Assembly: GCA_035552275.1 (NCBI GenBank) | Contig: DASZLR010000085.1 | Coordinates: forward strand, 1 to 13,530 | From: DASVLX01 sp035552275 | GTDB lineage: Bacteria; Actinomycetota; Actinomycetes; Mycobacteriales; Pseudonocardiaceae | Reading direction: 5' to 3' | Length of the DNA stretch: 13,530 bases | Part shown: positions 6,761-13,114 of the stretch, in pieces | Layout: the number at the start of each line of letters is the position of its first letter | Numbering within the stretch: position 1 is the first letter of the stretch | The notes under the pieces: generated by a model | What the model saw: the letters and a program-made list of their open reading frames with translations, nothing else | The model's database searches: none | What the model was told of the DNA's origin: nothing | Position numbers and translations under genes: made by a program

Positions 6761-6771
6761 CCGGCGGCGAC

Positions 6772-7383
6772 ATGGCCGGCGGACGCACCGAGTTCAGTCC
6801 AGATCGGACAGATGTCCGGAGTTTCTACAAGCTGCTCACCGCCGTGGTCGTGCCCCGGCCGATCGCCTGGGTGTCCAGCACTTCCGCCGCCGGCGTGGAC
6901 AACCTGGCGCCGCACTCGTTCTTCACCGTGTCCTGTGTGGACCCGCCGGTGGTGCAGTTCACCTCGGTGGGCCGCAAGGACACCCTGAACAACGTCGAGG
7001 CCACCGGCGAGTTCGTGGTCAGTCTCGCGCCGGAGCCGCTGTTCGAGCGGATCAACGCGACCTCCACCGACTTCCCGCCCGGCATCAGCGAATTCGACGC
7101 GGCGGGCGTGGCCCGAGAGTCCAGCGCCCTGGTGAAACCACCCAGGGTGGCCGCGTCGCCGGTCGCGCTGGAATGCCGGCTGCACTCGACGCTGCGGCTG
7201 GGCGACTGCACCGTGGTGTTCGGCCGGGTGCTGCTGGCGGCGATCGCGGCAGACGTGCTGGTCGACGGCCACCCGGACATCGGGCGGCTGAAGCCATTGG
7301 CGCGGCTGGGCCGGAACGAGTGGTCGACGATCGGCGAGGTCCGAGAGATCGCCCGGGTCCGCTACCGCGACCTGCCGACATGA
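6772..7383 (+). CDS. Flavin reductase-like FMN-binding protein
   Basis: A 203-residue split-barrel flavoprotein of the flavin reductase-like family (PF01613, DIM6/NTAB type), likely binding FMN and using NAD(P)H. Characteristic segments: VVVPRPIAWVSS (residues 25-36), NLAPHSFFTVSCVDPPVVQF (44-63) and GRKDTLNNVEATGEFVVSL (67-85). These form the FMN phosphate- and ring-binding part of the barrel. The ATG at 6772 is chosen because it lies just behind the exonuclease stop at 6760 and leads straight into the domain; an upstream in-frame ATG at 6706 would sit inside the exonuclease gene. The ribosome site (GGCGGCGAC) is weak, consistent with translation coupled to the upstream gene. It might supply reduced flavin to a partner, but no partner oxygenase is adjacent. 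Confidence 0.88.
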   Translation: MAGGRTEFSPDRTDVRSFYKLLTAVVVPRPIAWVSSTSAAGVDNLAPHSFFTVSCVDPPVVQFTSVGRKDTLNNVEATGEFVVSLAPEPLFERINATSTDFPPGISEFDAAGVARESSALVKPPRVAASPVALECRLHSTLRLGDCTVVFGRVLLAAIAADVLVDGHPDIGRLKPLARLGRNEWSTIGEVREIARVRYRDLPT

Positions 7384-7447
7384 GGCGGTAGAACTTCGGC
7401 AGCGCGTGCGACGCCGAGAGCGCGGCCGAGTTGCCGCCGGCGGGATT
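7382..7447 (-). pseudogene. Possible remnant of a lost minus-strand gene
   Basis: Between the flavin reductase and methyltransferase genes, the minus strand reads as about 22 codons giving NPAGGNSAALSASHALPKFY followed by RL. From 7438 down to 7385 all 18 codons end in G or C. The 57 bases at 7384-7440 contain 14 A/T, and none falls at a third position of this frame. That is the coding signature of the surrounding genes, yet there is no start codon, the frame is closed by a TGA just upstream, and its 3' side enters the flavin reductase gene. I do not recognise the protein. It may be a decayed fragment or chance. Confidence 0.3.
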
Positions 7448-7463
7448 CGATCACGTTTCCTGA

Positions 7464-7492
7464 TGGATCATCGAGTCGCGGGCCGCTAGCCT
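7464..7492 (+). promoter_or_regulatory. Putative leaderless promoter of methyltransferase 1
   Basis: TAGCCT (7487-7492) is a -10-like box 6 nt before the ATG at 7499. TGGATC (7464-7469) is a poor -35 candidate at 17-bp spacing. No Shine-Dalgarno is present. The sequence TAGCCTGATCGAATGGACGA is repeated exactly at the start of the next gene. Confidence 0.45.
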
Positions 7493-7498
7493 GATCGA

Positions 7499-8284
7499 AT
7501 GGACGAGTTATCGCCGTCAGTTGATACGACCCGACCCAATGTGGCCCGCATCTACGACTGGATGCTGGGCGGCAGCGCGAACTTCGCGATTGACCGCGAG
7601 CTGGGTCAGCGGATGCTGGACGAATCCGGTTCCACGCCGCTGGCCCCACGCCTGAACCGCTCGTTCCTGCGCCGCGCGGTGCGCTATCTGGTCGAGCAGG
7701 ACATCGACCAGTTCCTCGATCTCGGCTCCGGCATTCCGACGGTGGGCAACGTGCACGAGATCGCCCAGACCGCCAACCCCGACGCTCGGGTCGGGTACGT
7801 CGACATCGAGCCGGTGGCGATCGCGCATTCGCAACAGATCCTGGCCGGCAACCCGAACGCCATCGCGATCGGCGCGGACCTGCGGGACGTGGACACCGTG
7901 CTCGCGGCGGCCGGGAGGCTGCTCGACTTCAGCCGGCCAGTCGGTCTGCTGATGGTGGCGATCATTCCGTTTCTTCCCGACGCCGACGACCCGACCGGCA
8001 TCATCGACCGCTATCTGGCCGCGCTGCCATCGGGCAGCCATCTGGCCATCTCGCACGTCACCGCCGATGGCACCGACGACGTGGCGCGCGCGGTCGCGTT
8101 CTTCGACAAGACCCCGACGCCGGTGACCATCCGCAGCCATGCCGAAGTGCTTTCCTTGCTGCACGGCGTGGAACTGGTCGAACCGGGCCTGGTCTGGACG
8201 ACGTTGTGGCGGCCCGACGGCGGCGATCCGGAACTGCCAGACCCCGGCCGGTCCGGTATTTACGGTGCCGTCGGCCGACGTTAG
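7499..8284 (+). CDS. SAM-dependent methyltransferase, DUF574, copy 1
   Basis: A 261-residue PF04672 (Methyltransf_19) protein, a family abundant in actinobacteria whose substrates are mostly unknown. Segments seen: RPNVARIYDWMLGGSANFAIDRE (residues 12-34), RLNRSFLRRAVRYLVEQ (51-67) and the SAM-binding FLDLGSGIPT (72-81). Next come YVDIEPVAIAHS (100-111), carrying an acidic residue expected to bind the SAM ribose, and IPFLPDADDPTGIIDRYL (156-173). The C-terminal half has SHAEVLSLLHGVELVEPGLVWTTLWRPD (213-240). It pairs with a second copy 9 nt downstream, about 69% identical by my manual count. It has no Shine-Dalgarno; a TAGCCT box 6 nt before the ATG suggests a leaderless mRNA. The family is sure, the substrate unknown. 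Confidence 0.9.
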   Translation: MDELSPSVDTTRPNVARIYDWMLGGSANFAIDRELGQRMLDESGSTPLAPRLNRSFLRRAVRYLVEQDIDQFLDLGSGIPTVGNVHEIAQTANPDARVGYVDIEPVAIAHSQQILAGNPNAIAIGADLRDVDTVLAAAGRLLDFSRPVGLLMVAIIPFLPDADDPTGIIDRYLAALPSGSHLAISHVTADGTDDVARAVAFFDKTPTPVTIRSHAEVLSLLHGVELVEPGLVWTTLWRPDGGDPELPDPGRSGIYGAVGRR

Positions 8285-8287
8285 CCT
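8259..8287 (+). promoter_or_regulatory. Putative leaderless promoter of methyltransferase 2
   Basis: TTTACG (8259-8264) and TAGCCT (8282-8287) are spaced by 17 bp, and the second box ends 6 nt before the ATG at 8294. The TAG of the box is also the stop codon of methyltransferase 1. The 20 bases from TAGCCT through the first codons match those at 7487-7506 exactly. Confidence 0.45.
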
Positions 8288-8293
8288 GATCGA

Positions 8294-9106
8294 ATGGACG
8301 AATTACCCCCGTCGATTGACCGCAGCCGGCCCAGCGTGGCCCGCATCTACGACTGGTTATTGGGCGGCAGCGCGAATTTCGCCGTCGACCGCGAAGCGGC
8401 GCAGAAGGTTGTCGCCGAGTTGACCTCCATGCCGCTGATGGCGCGGCTCAACCGCTCGTTCCTCCGTCGGGCGGTGCGCTATCTGGTCGAACAGGGCATC
8501 GACCAGTTCCTCGATCTCGGCTCCGGCATTCCGACCGCCGGCAACGTGCACGAGATCGCCCAAGCCGCCAGTCCGGACGCGCGCGTCGTGTACGTCGACG
8601 TCGATCCGGTCGCGGTGAACCACGCGCGGCATTTGCTGGCCGACGACCCGAACGCGACCGCCGTCCACGCGGACCTCCGCGATGTGGACACGGTGTTGTT
8701 GGAAGCGACCACCCTGCTCGACTTCACCCGGCCGATCGGCCTGCTGTTGGCGGCGATCCTGCCGTTCATCCCGGACGCCGACGACCCCAGCGGGATCATC
8801 GACCGCTACCTGTCCACGCTCGTGCCCGGCAGCTATCTCGCGCTCTCGCACGGCACCAACGATCAGGCCGACAATTTCGGCGGAGCCTTGGCCGCCTACA
8901 ACAACTCGGTGATGCGGGTGACGCTGCGCAGCCACGCCGAACTGCTCGACCTGCTGCACGGGGTCGATCTGGTCGAGCCGGGATTGGTCTGGACGACGGA
9001 ATGGCGGCCGGACGGCCGAGACCCACAACTGGCGTCGGGGCATGAGGCGGGCACCTGGGCGGCGGTCGGTCAACTGCGAAAGCCGACCCTGCCGCCGCCA
9101 AGCTAG
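8294..9106 (+). CDS. SAM-dependent methyltransferase, DUF574, copy 2
   Basis: A 270-residue paralogue of the preceding PF04672 gene. An ungapped comparison over 246 residues gives 169 identities by hand (about 69%). Residues 51-90, which include FLDLGSGIPT, are almost unchanged. The copies differ most at residues 31-50, 111-140 and 191-210, plausibly the substrate-facing parts, so the pair may act on different substrates or form a heteromer; both are inference. This copy has an extra C-terminal tail ending KPTLPPPS. There is no Shine-Dalgarno; translation could be leaderless from TAGCCT or coupled to copy 1, whose stop is 9 nt upstream. It converges on the acetyltransferase gene, with a palindrome between them. 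Confidence 0.9.
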   Translation: MDELPPSIDRSRPSVARIYDWLLGGSANFAVDREAAQKVVAELTSMPLMARLNRSFLRRAVRYLVEQGIDQFLDLGSGIPTAGNVHEIAQAASPDARVVYVDVDPVAVNHARHLLADDPNATAVHADLRDVDTVLLEATTLLDFTRPIGLLLAAILPFIPDADDPSGIIDRYLSTLVPGSYLALSHGTNDQADNFGGALAAYNNSVMRVTLRSHAELLDLLHGVDLVEPGLVWTTEWRPDGRDPQLASGHEAGTWAAVGQLRKPTLPPPS

Positions 9107-9111
9107 CCGGT

Positions 9112-9125
9112 CAACCGGCCGGTTG
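9112..9125. terminator. Palindrome between convergent genes
   Basis: CAACCGGCCGGTTG is a perfect 14-bp palindrome in the 32 nt between the methyltransferase stop (9106) and the acetyltransferase stop (9139). It could act as a bidirectional terminator; the usable stem is short (5 bp with a GGCC loop) and there is no T-tract. The symmetry is seen, the function is inferred. Confidence 0.4.
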
Positions 9126-9138
9126 TTCGCTTGCCCGG

Positions 9139-10362
9139 TCAGAAGAAGGTGCCGCACCACGGCACCACAGCTGTGGTGAACAGTCGGTCGGCCGCGGTGA
9201 TCGCGGCGGGAGAGAGCACCCGCAGCCGACCCGCTGTGGCCAGCGTGGACGGTCGGACTCCGCCCAGGTACAGCGAGGCCAGCACCGAAACGTCCAGCGC
9301 GAGCTCGGCTGGCTCGTCGGTGCGCCGCACTCCGTCACCACAGATGTGGTACTTCCCGGAATTGGCCGGCAGCAGGGCGTCGGCGACCTCGATCACCACC
9401 GGGTCGCCGTCAGCATAGGACCGCGCGGCCAGCGCGGTCGGCACGTCGACCAACCGCAGCCAGGTCTCGTCCATCAGGTCGGAGACCCGGCAGACCCGCG
9501 GATCGGTGAACAGCCACGGCACCGGCTCGTCCACCGGCCGGGCCTCGGCGGAGACATCGCCGACCAGGTCGACGCTGAGCAGGAACCGCCACAGCCCGGC
9601 CCAGGCTTCCGGCGTCGCGCTCTGCATGTCCTCCACATCGAGCTTGGCCCGGTCATACGCCTCCGGGCCGCCGCGCCGCACGCGGTAGATCGCGTAGCCG
9701 TCGTCGCCGGCCACGCCCCGGTGCACCGCGATCCGGCGGAACTGGTGGCGAATCTTGCTGAACGCCGTCTGCTCGGCCCACCAGAAACGTGGCCGGGCCA
9801 TCGCGCCGGTCCACGCCAGGCCGATCCGTTCGTACACTTCGGACAGAATCTTGTCCGACTCGTCGGGATCGACCAGCCGCACCATCCCGCCGGCCGGCAC
9901 GTCCGGATGCGGCACCGCGGCTCGCCGGTCCACCGTGACGGTCTGCGCCCAGGTGCCGACGCCGTAGCCGAAACGGCCGTAGATCCCACCCTCGCTCGCC
10001 CACAGCCGAGCGACCGGCTCGGTCACCGATTCCAGCAGGGTGCGCATGATCGCGGTGGCCACCCCGCGCCGAGTGCTGTCGGCCCGCACGCCGACCCTGG
10101 TCACGGCGGCCAACGGCACCGTCGGTCCGCCGGGCACCGCCATGGTCGAGCCGAACGACTGGGCCATGCCGACCAACTCGGCCGAGCGAAACGCGCCGAT
10201 GACGCGGCCCGGCTCGTACGACGGCTCGATCGCGGGCCAGTGCTCGTCCGGCGTCGGCGGCTTGTGCACCGAACCGGCGAACACCGCGCCGGCCGCGCGA
10301 TACTCGTCCGGGCCCAGTGTGCGGACAACGATGTCGGTGGTGGATTCGGCCACGGCGATCAT
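9139..10362 (-). CDS. Eis-like GNAT N-acetyltransferase
   Basis: A 407-residue protein with the three-part Eis architecture: an N-terminal GNAT domain (about residues 10-150), a second GNAT-like domain (about 160-290) and a C-terminal SCP2-like domain (about 300-407). Eis enzymes acetylate amines on many substrates, including aminoglycosides. The acetyl-CoA loop is seen as VTRVGVRADSTRRGVATAIM (87-106). ASEGGIYGRFGYG (122-134) contains Y128, which by position should be the general acid (Tyr126 in mycobacterial Eis). The protein ends in WCGTFF, so its terminal carboxylate can serve as the catalytic base as described for Eis. The real substrate is unknown. The gene stands alone, with 142 nt separating it from the divergent small gene. 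The ATG at 10362 has no strong Shine-Dalgarno; the GTG at 10353 is an alternative start. Confidence 0.88.
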   Translation of the reverse strand: MIAVAESTTDIVVRTLGPDEYRAAGAVFAGSVHKPPTPDEHWPAIEPSYEPGRVIGAFRSAELVGMAQSFGSTMAVPGGPTVPLAAVTRVGVRADSTRRGVATAIMRTLLESVTEPVARLWASEGGIYGRFGYGVGTWAQTVTVDRRAAVPHPDVPAGGMVRLVDPDESDKILSEVYERIGLAWTGAMARPRFWWAEQTAFSKIRHQFRRIAVHRGVAGDDGYAIYRVRRGGPEAYDRAKLDVEDMQSATPEAWAGLWRFLLSVDLVGDVSAEARPVDEPVPWLFTDPRVCRVSDLMDETWLRLVDVPTALAARSYADGDPVVIEVADALLPANSGKYHICGDGVRRTDEPAELALDVSVLASLYLGGVRPSTLATAGRLRVLSPAAITAADRLFTTAVVPWCGTFF

Positions 10363-10504
10363 CGTGCCGCAGCCAGCCCACCCGTCGCGACTTCTTTACA
10401 CCGCCGCCGCCCCACGGTCGATCGAGGCGCCTCCCGCCTGGGCTTCTTTCATCCACACTGGGAAGCGGACCCACGGCGAACAGCCGCGGTGCCATCATGG
10501 CGAG

Positions 10505-10885
10505 ATGACAGACGAGCCATCCGAGATCGAACCGCCCAAGGACTTCGGCGAGTTCGCCCGCAGGTACGCGGCCTTCTGGGCCGATATCGCGGACACGTTC
10601 GCCGACACCCAGAACCTGTTCAAGGACATGGCCGAGAAGAATCCCGGCCTGATCCGCTTCGCGGAACTGGGTCAGCTGACCAACAACATCATCTCCACCA
10701 CCGCGGCTGGTGAGCAGAAGATGCGCCTCATGGGTCAGATCAGCGCGGGCATGTCACTGGCCTACGACGAGATGATGGCCGCCGGCGGCCCGGACAACGC
10801 TGAGGCATACGCCCAGTACACAGAAACGTCCGAGTGGCTCGCCGCACTCGTTCCGCGCTTCGACAGCGACCTACCCGACCACTGA
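10505..10885 (+). CDS. Small helical protein of unknown function
   Basis: A 126-residue acidic protein with no cysteine that I do not recognise. It begins MTDEPSEIEPPKDFGEFARR and looks all-helical, with repeated aromatic/acidic patterns (AAFWADIADTFADTQNLFKDM, residues 22-42) and a C-terminal TSEWLAALVPRF near 107-118. It has no signal peptide and no membrane segment. The frame is open a long way upstream, but that part is antisense to the acetyltransferase gene. The ATG at 10505 is therefore preferred, although no spaced Shine-Dalgarno precedes it; CATCAT ending 6 nt before the ATG is a poor -10 candidate. Codon use matches the neighbouring genes, so it is probably real. The ankyrin-type gene follows after 94 nt. 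Confidence 0.7.
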   Translation: MTDEPSEIEPPKDFGEFARRYAAFWADIADTFADTQNLFKDMAEKNPGLIRFAELGQLTNNIISTTAAGEQKMRLMGQISAGMSLAYDEMMAAGGPDNAEAYAQYTETSEWLAALVPRFDSDLPDH

Positions 10886-10964
10886 GCCGTGCTCTCCAGC
10901 CGTCATCTCAGGGTGGCGCCAGCGACGAAAGCCATGCTGGCCGAGGCTTGTCAGCACATCGCCG

Positions 10965-10970
10965 TACCAT
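10965..10970 (+). promoter_or_regulatory. Putative -10 box for the ankyrin-type gene
   Basis: TACCAT ends 9 nt before the ATG at 10980, with no Shine-Dalgarno in between. The spacing is at the long end for a leaderless start. No clear -35 is seen. Confidence 0.35.
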
Positions 10971-10979
10971 CACCGTGAC

Positions 10980-11663
10980 ATGGCGACCCAGGCCGATCAG
11001 CCGAGTGAGGTCTACGAGGCGCCCGCAGTCCGCGCGGTGCGCGAGCTTTACACGGGCCTGATCGATGAGCGTGCCTGGAATCGCCCGCCGCTACTGCAAC
11101 TTCGGTTGCAGGCCGCGCGGCTGTCCGACGGCCACCGGGACAAGCGGCCGGGCGCGCTGACCGAACTGGCGAACTGGCATCCGTGGCTGGCCGCCCAGTC
11201 GGCCGAGATCATCTGGGCCGCGGCCCTCACCGACCAGGATTTCCTGGCCACGGTGGCACGCGAGCACGGCTACTCGGACTGGTCGGCCGTCACGGCGGAC
11301 ACCGACAGCATCCCGTCCCGCCAGTTCGAGTCCACTGTGGAGGCATTGCTGGCCGGCGATCTGGCCGCTGTCACCGCCGCGCTGGCCGCCGATCCGACAC
11401 TGGTCACCGCCCGATCGCATTGGCCGCACCGCGCCACACTGCTGCACTACCTCGGCGCGAACGGCGTCGAGACGCACCGCCAGCGGGTGCCGGCCAACGC
11501 CGTCGCGATAGCCGAACTGCTGCTGTCGCACGGCGCGGACGTGCGGGCCACCGCGACCATGTACGGCGGCCCGCACACCACAGTGGACCTGCTGCTGACC
11601 AGCAGCCACCCGGCCCAGGCCGGCGTCGCCGACGCCCTCGCCCAAGCCCTCGCGACCGGTTAG
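10980..11663 (+). CDS. Ankyrin-repeat-like protein
   Basis: A 227-residue cytoplasmic protein. The N-terminal half (about residues 15-110) is helical and contains WHPWLAAQS and a REHGYSDWSAV segment often seen in actinobacterial ankyrin proteins. The C-terminal half has ankyrin-like units: VEALLAGDLAAVTAALAADPTLVTAR (120-145), then TLLHYLGANGVE (153-164) with AVAIAELLLSHGADVRA (174-190), and a partial third unit (199-225). The usual role is protein-protein contact; the partner is unknown. From memory, related proteins continue with more repeats, so this one may be short or truncated. Its TAG shares bases with the TAA of the convergent SDR gene. Confidence is good that it is a gene, moderate for the family. 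Confidence 0.75.
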   Translation: MATQADQPSEVYEAPAVRAVRELYTGLIDERAWNRPPLLQLRLQAARLSDGHRDKRPGALTELANWHPWLAAQSAEIIWAAALTDQDFLATVAREHGYSDWSAVTADTDSIPSRQFESTVEALLAGDLAAVTAALAADPTLVTARSHWPHRATLLHYLGANGVETHRQRVPANAVAIAELLLSHGADVRATATMYGGPHTTVDLLLTSSHPAQAGVADALAQALATG

Positions 11664-12622
11664 CCGAACGCGCTGACGCCGGTGAGCTCCGCCGACAGCG
11701 TCCACAGTCGGGCGGCCTGGTCCGGATCGATCGCGTAGTCGCGAACACCGTACGTGGTCTCGCCGGGCGGTGAGACCTCATCGATATCGCAGTCCGCGCA
11801 GTACACCCCGCCCATGCCGGCGAGCTGGGGCGACGTCGCCGCCCACACCTGGGTGGCCGCGCCCTGTTCGGGCGTCTTGGACTCGCCAACGACGTTGCCG
11901 GCCGCGTCGAAGAAGCCGATATCGATCAGATCCTGTCGAGACAGGTGCCGGCTCAGCGGAGTCGCGATCCGGCCGGGGTGCAGCGCGAACGCCCGCACTC
12001 CCCGCTCCCGCGCGAGCAAATCCAGGTGCGCGGCGAAAAGCACATTGGCGGTTTTCGACTGGCCGTAGGCCTGCCACTTGTCGTAGCCGGTGTGGAAATG
12101 CAGGTCGTCCCAACGGATCGCGGAGCGGTGGTGGCCCCGCGAGGACACCGACACCACCCGCGTGCCGGCGCCGATCGCCGGCCAGAGCCGGTTGACGAGC
12201 GCGAAGTGGCCGAGATGGTTGGTGGCGAACTGCATCTCCCAACCCGGACCGACCCTGGTCTCCGCGGAGGCCATGATCCCGGCGCTGCCGATGAACAGGT
12301 CGATGGAACGGCCGGACGCGAGGAACCGGTCGGCGAAGCCGCGCACGCTGTCCAGGTCGGCGAGGTCGAGGTCATCGACCTCCACCGATCCGATGCCGTC
12401 AGTCAAGCCGGCCAGCTCCTGTTCGGCGTTCGCCGGGCGACGAGCGGGCACCACGACACGCGCCCCCGCGCCGACGAGTGCCTTCGTGGTCTCCAGGCCG
12501 ATACCGGAGTACCCGCCGGTGACGATCGCCAGCTTGCCGGACAGGTCGATGCCGGCGATGACGTCGGTCGCCGTGCTGGTCGCGGAAAAACCGGAGCCGA
12601 TCTTGTGCTGTGGTGTGGTCAC
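11660..12622 (-). CDS. Short-chain dehydrogenase/reductase (SDR)
   Basis: A 320-residue classical SDR of the retinol dehydrogenase/protochlorophyllide reductase-like type, using NAD(P)H on a carbonyl or alcohol. Motifs: TGGYSGIG (residues 35-42) for the cofactor, D85 in DDLDLAD near the adenine, N135 (ATNHLGHF), S160 (VVSVSSRG), and Y186 with K190 (YGQSK). The usual NNAG is replaced by GSAG (112-115). The start is taken as the GTG at 12622, which gives the family's common TTPQHKIGSGF N-terminus; the longer frame would run into the upstream ohr gene. A TAGCGT box lies 7 nt before the GTG, with a 16-bp palindrome just upstream. The gene converges on the ankyrin-type gene with a 4-nt overlap of stops. 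The substrate is unknown. Confidence 0.88.
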   Translation of the reverse strand: MTTPQHKIGSGFSATSTATDVIAGIDLSGKLAIVTGGYSGIGLETTKALVGAGARVVVPARRPANAEQELAGLTDGIGSVEVDDLDLADLDSVRGFADRFLASGRSIDLFIGSAGIMASAETRVGPGWEMQFATNHLGHFALVNRLWPAIGAGTRVVSVSSRGHHRSAIRWDDLHFHTGYDKWQAYGQSKTANVLFAAHLDLLARERGVRAFALHPGRIATPLSRHLSRQDLIDIGFFDAAGNVVGESKTPEQGAATQVWAATSPQLAGMGGVYCADCDIDEVSPPGETTYGVRDYAIDPDQAARLWTLSAELTGVSAFG

Positions 12623-12629
12623 CTGACCC

Positions 12630-12660
12630 ACGCTAAAACCTGGAGCGCGCTCCAGCGCAA
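12630..12660 (-). promoter_or_regulatory. Putative leaderless promoter of the SDR gene
   Basis: On the minus strand, TAGCGT (12630-12635) ends 7 nt before the GTG at 12622. TTGCGC (12655-12660) is a possible -35 at 19-bp spacing. Between the two boxes lies the palindrome at 12640-12655. Confidence 0.45.
12640..12655. promoter_or_regulatory. 16-bp perfect palindrome, operator or terminator
   Basis: CTGGAGCGCGCTCCAG is a perfect palindrome in the 56 nt between ohr and the SDR gene. It fills the space between the proposed -35 and -10 of the SDR gene, where a TetR-type repressor would block transcription. It could instead be a short terminator of ohr, since GGTTTT follows on the minus strand. 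The symmetry is seen directly; both functions are inferred. Confidence 0.6.
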
Positions 12661-12678
12661 GTCGGCCGATCGCCGGGC

Positions 12679-13098
12679 TCAGACCACCCGCAGGTCCACC
12701 GTGATGTTGCCGCGGGTGGCGCGCGAGTACGGGCATACCTGGTCGGCGGCCTCGGTCAGTTCCTTCGCCTGCTCGGCCGGCACATGGGGCAGGTGGATCA
12801 GCAGCGTCACGGCCAACCCGAAGGCGTTGCCGTCCGGGCCGATGCCGACCTGCGCGGTCACCGTCGAGTCGGTCACGTCGGCCTTGGCGGCGCGTGCGGT
12901 CAGCCGCAGCGCACTGTGAAAACAGGCCGCGTAGCCGGACGCGAACAACTGCTCGGGATTGGTCCCGTCGCCCGAGCCGCCCATCTCCTTCGGAAACGCC
13001 AGGGTGAGGTCGAGCCGCTGGTCCGAGGTGGTGACGCGGCCGTTGCGGCCGTCGCCGGTGGACAGCGCCTCGGCGGTGTAGACAATCTTGTCAGGCAT
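12679..13098 (-). CDS. ohr: Organic hydroperoxide resistance protein, Ohr
   Basis: A 139-residue OsmC/Ohr-family thiol peroxidase that reduces organic and fatty-acid hydroperoxides in the cytoplasm. The two redox cysteines are C59 (GYAACFHSAL) and C122 (ADQVCPYSRATRGN). The catalytic arginine is R21 (GRNGRV) and the matching glutamate is E49 (TNPEQLF). Spacing and length fit Ohr rather than OsmC. The ATG at 13098 is preceded by AAGGAG (13109-13114) at 10 nt. In many bacteria ohr lies beside ohrR (MarR family), but no such gene is present within this window. The SDR gene follows after 56 nt on the same strand and may be read with it or from its own promoter. Function is secure; regulation is open. 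Confidence 0.95.
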   Translation of the reverse strand: MPDKIVYTAEALSTGDGRNGRVTTSDQRLDLTLAFPKEMGGSGDGTNPEQLFASGYAACFHSALRLTARAAKADVTDSTVTAQVGIGPDGNAFGLAVTLLIHLPHVPAEQAKELTEAADQVCPYSRATRGNITVDLRVV

Positions 13099-13108
13099 AG
13101 CGGCGATA

Positions 13109-13114
13109 CTCCTT
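13109..13114 (-). promoter_or_regulatory. Ribosome binding site of ohr
   Basis: AAGGAG on the minus strand lies 10 nt before the ATG at 13098. It contrasts with the neighbouring SDR gene, which has no spaced Shine-Dalgarno. Confidence 0.7.

Noticed and set aside
10040..10504. N-terminal extension of the small helical protein
   Set aside because: It is antisense to the acetyltransferase gene with shadow-like composition; the protein-like part begins at the ATG at 10505.
9346..10713. Long plus-strand open frame across the acetyltransferase gene
   Set aside because: The antisense of the Eis-like gene, with shadow composition and no recognisable domain.
12623..12736. Upstream start for the SDR protein
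   Set aside because: It runs through the palindrome and into ohr; the family N-terminus begins at the GTG at 12622.
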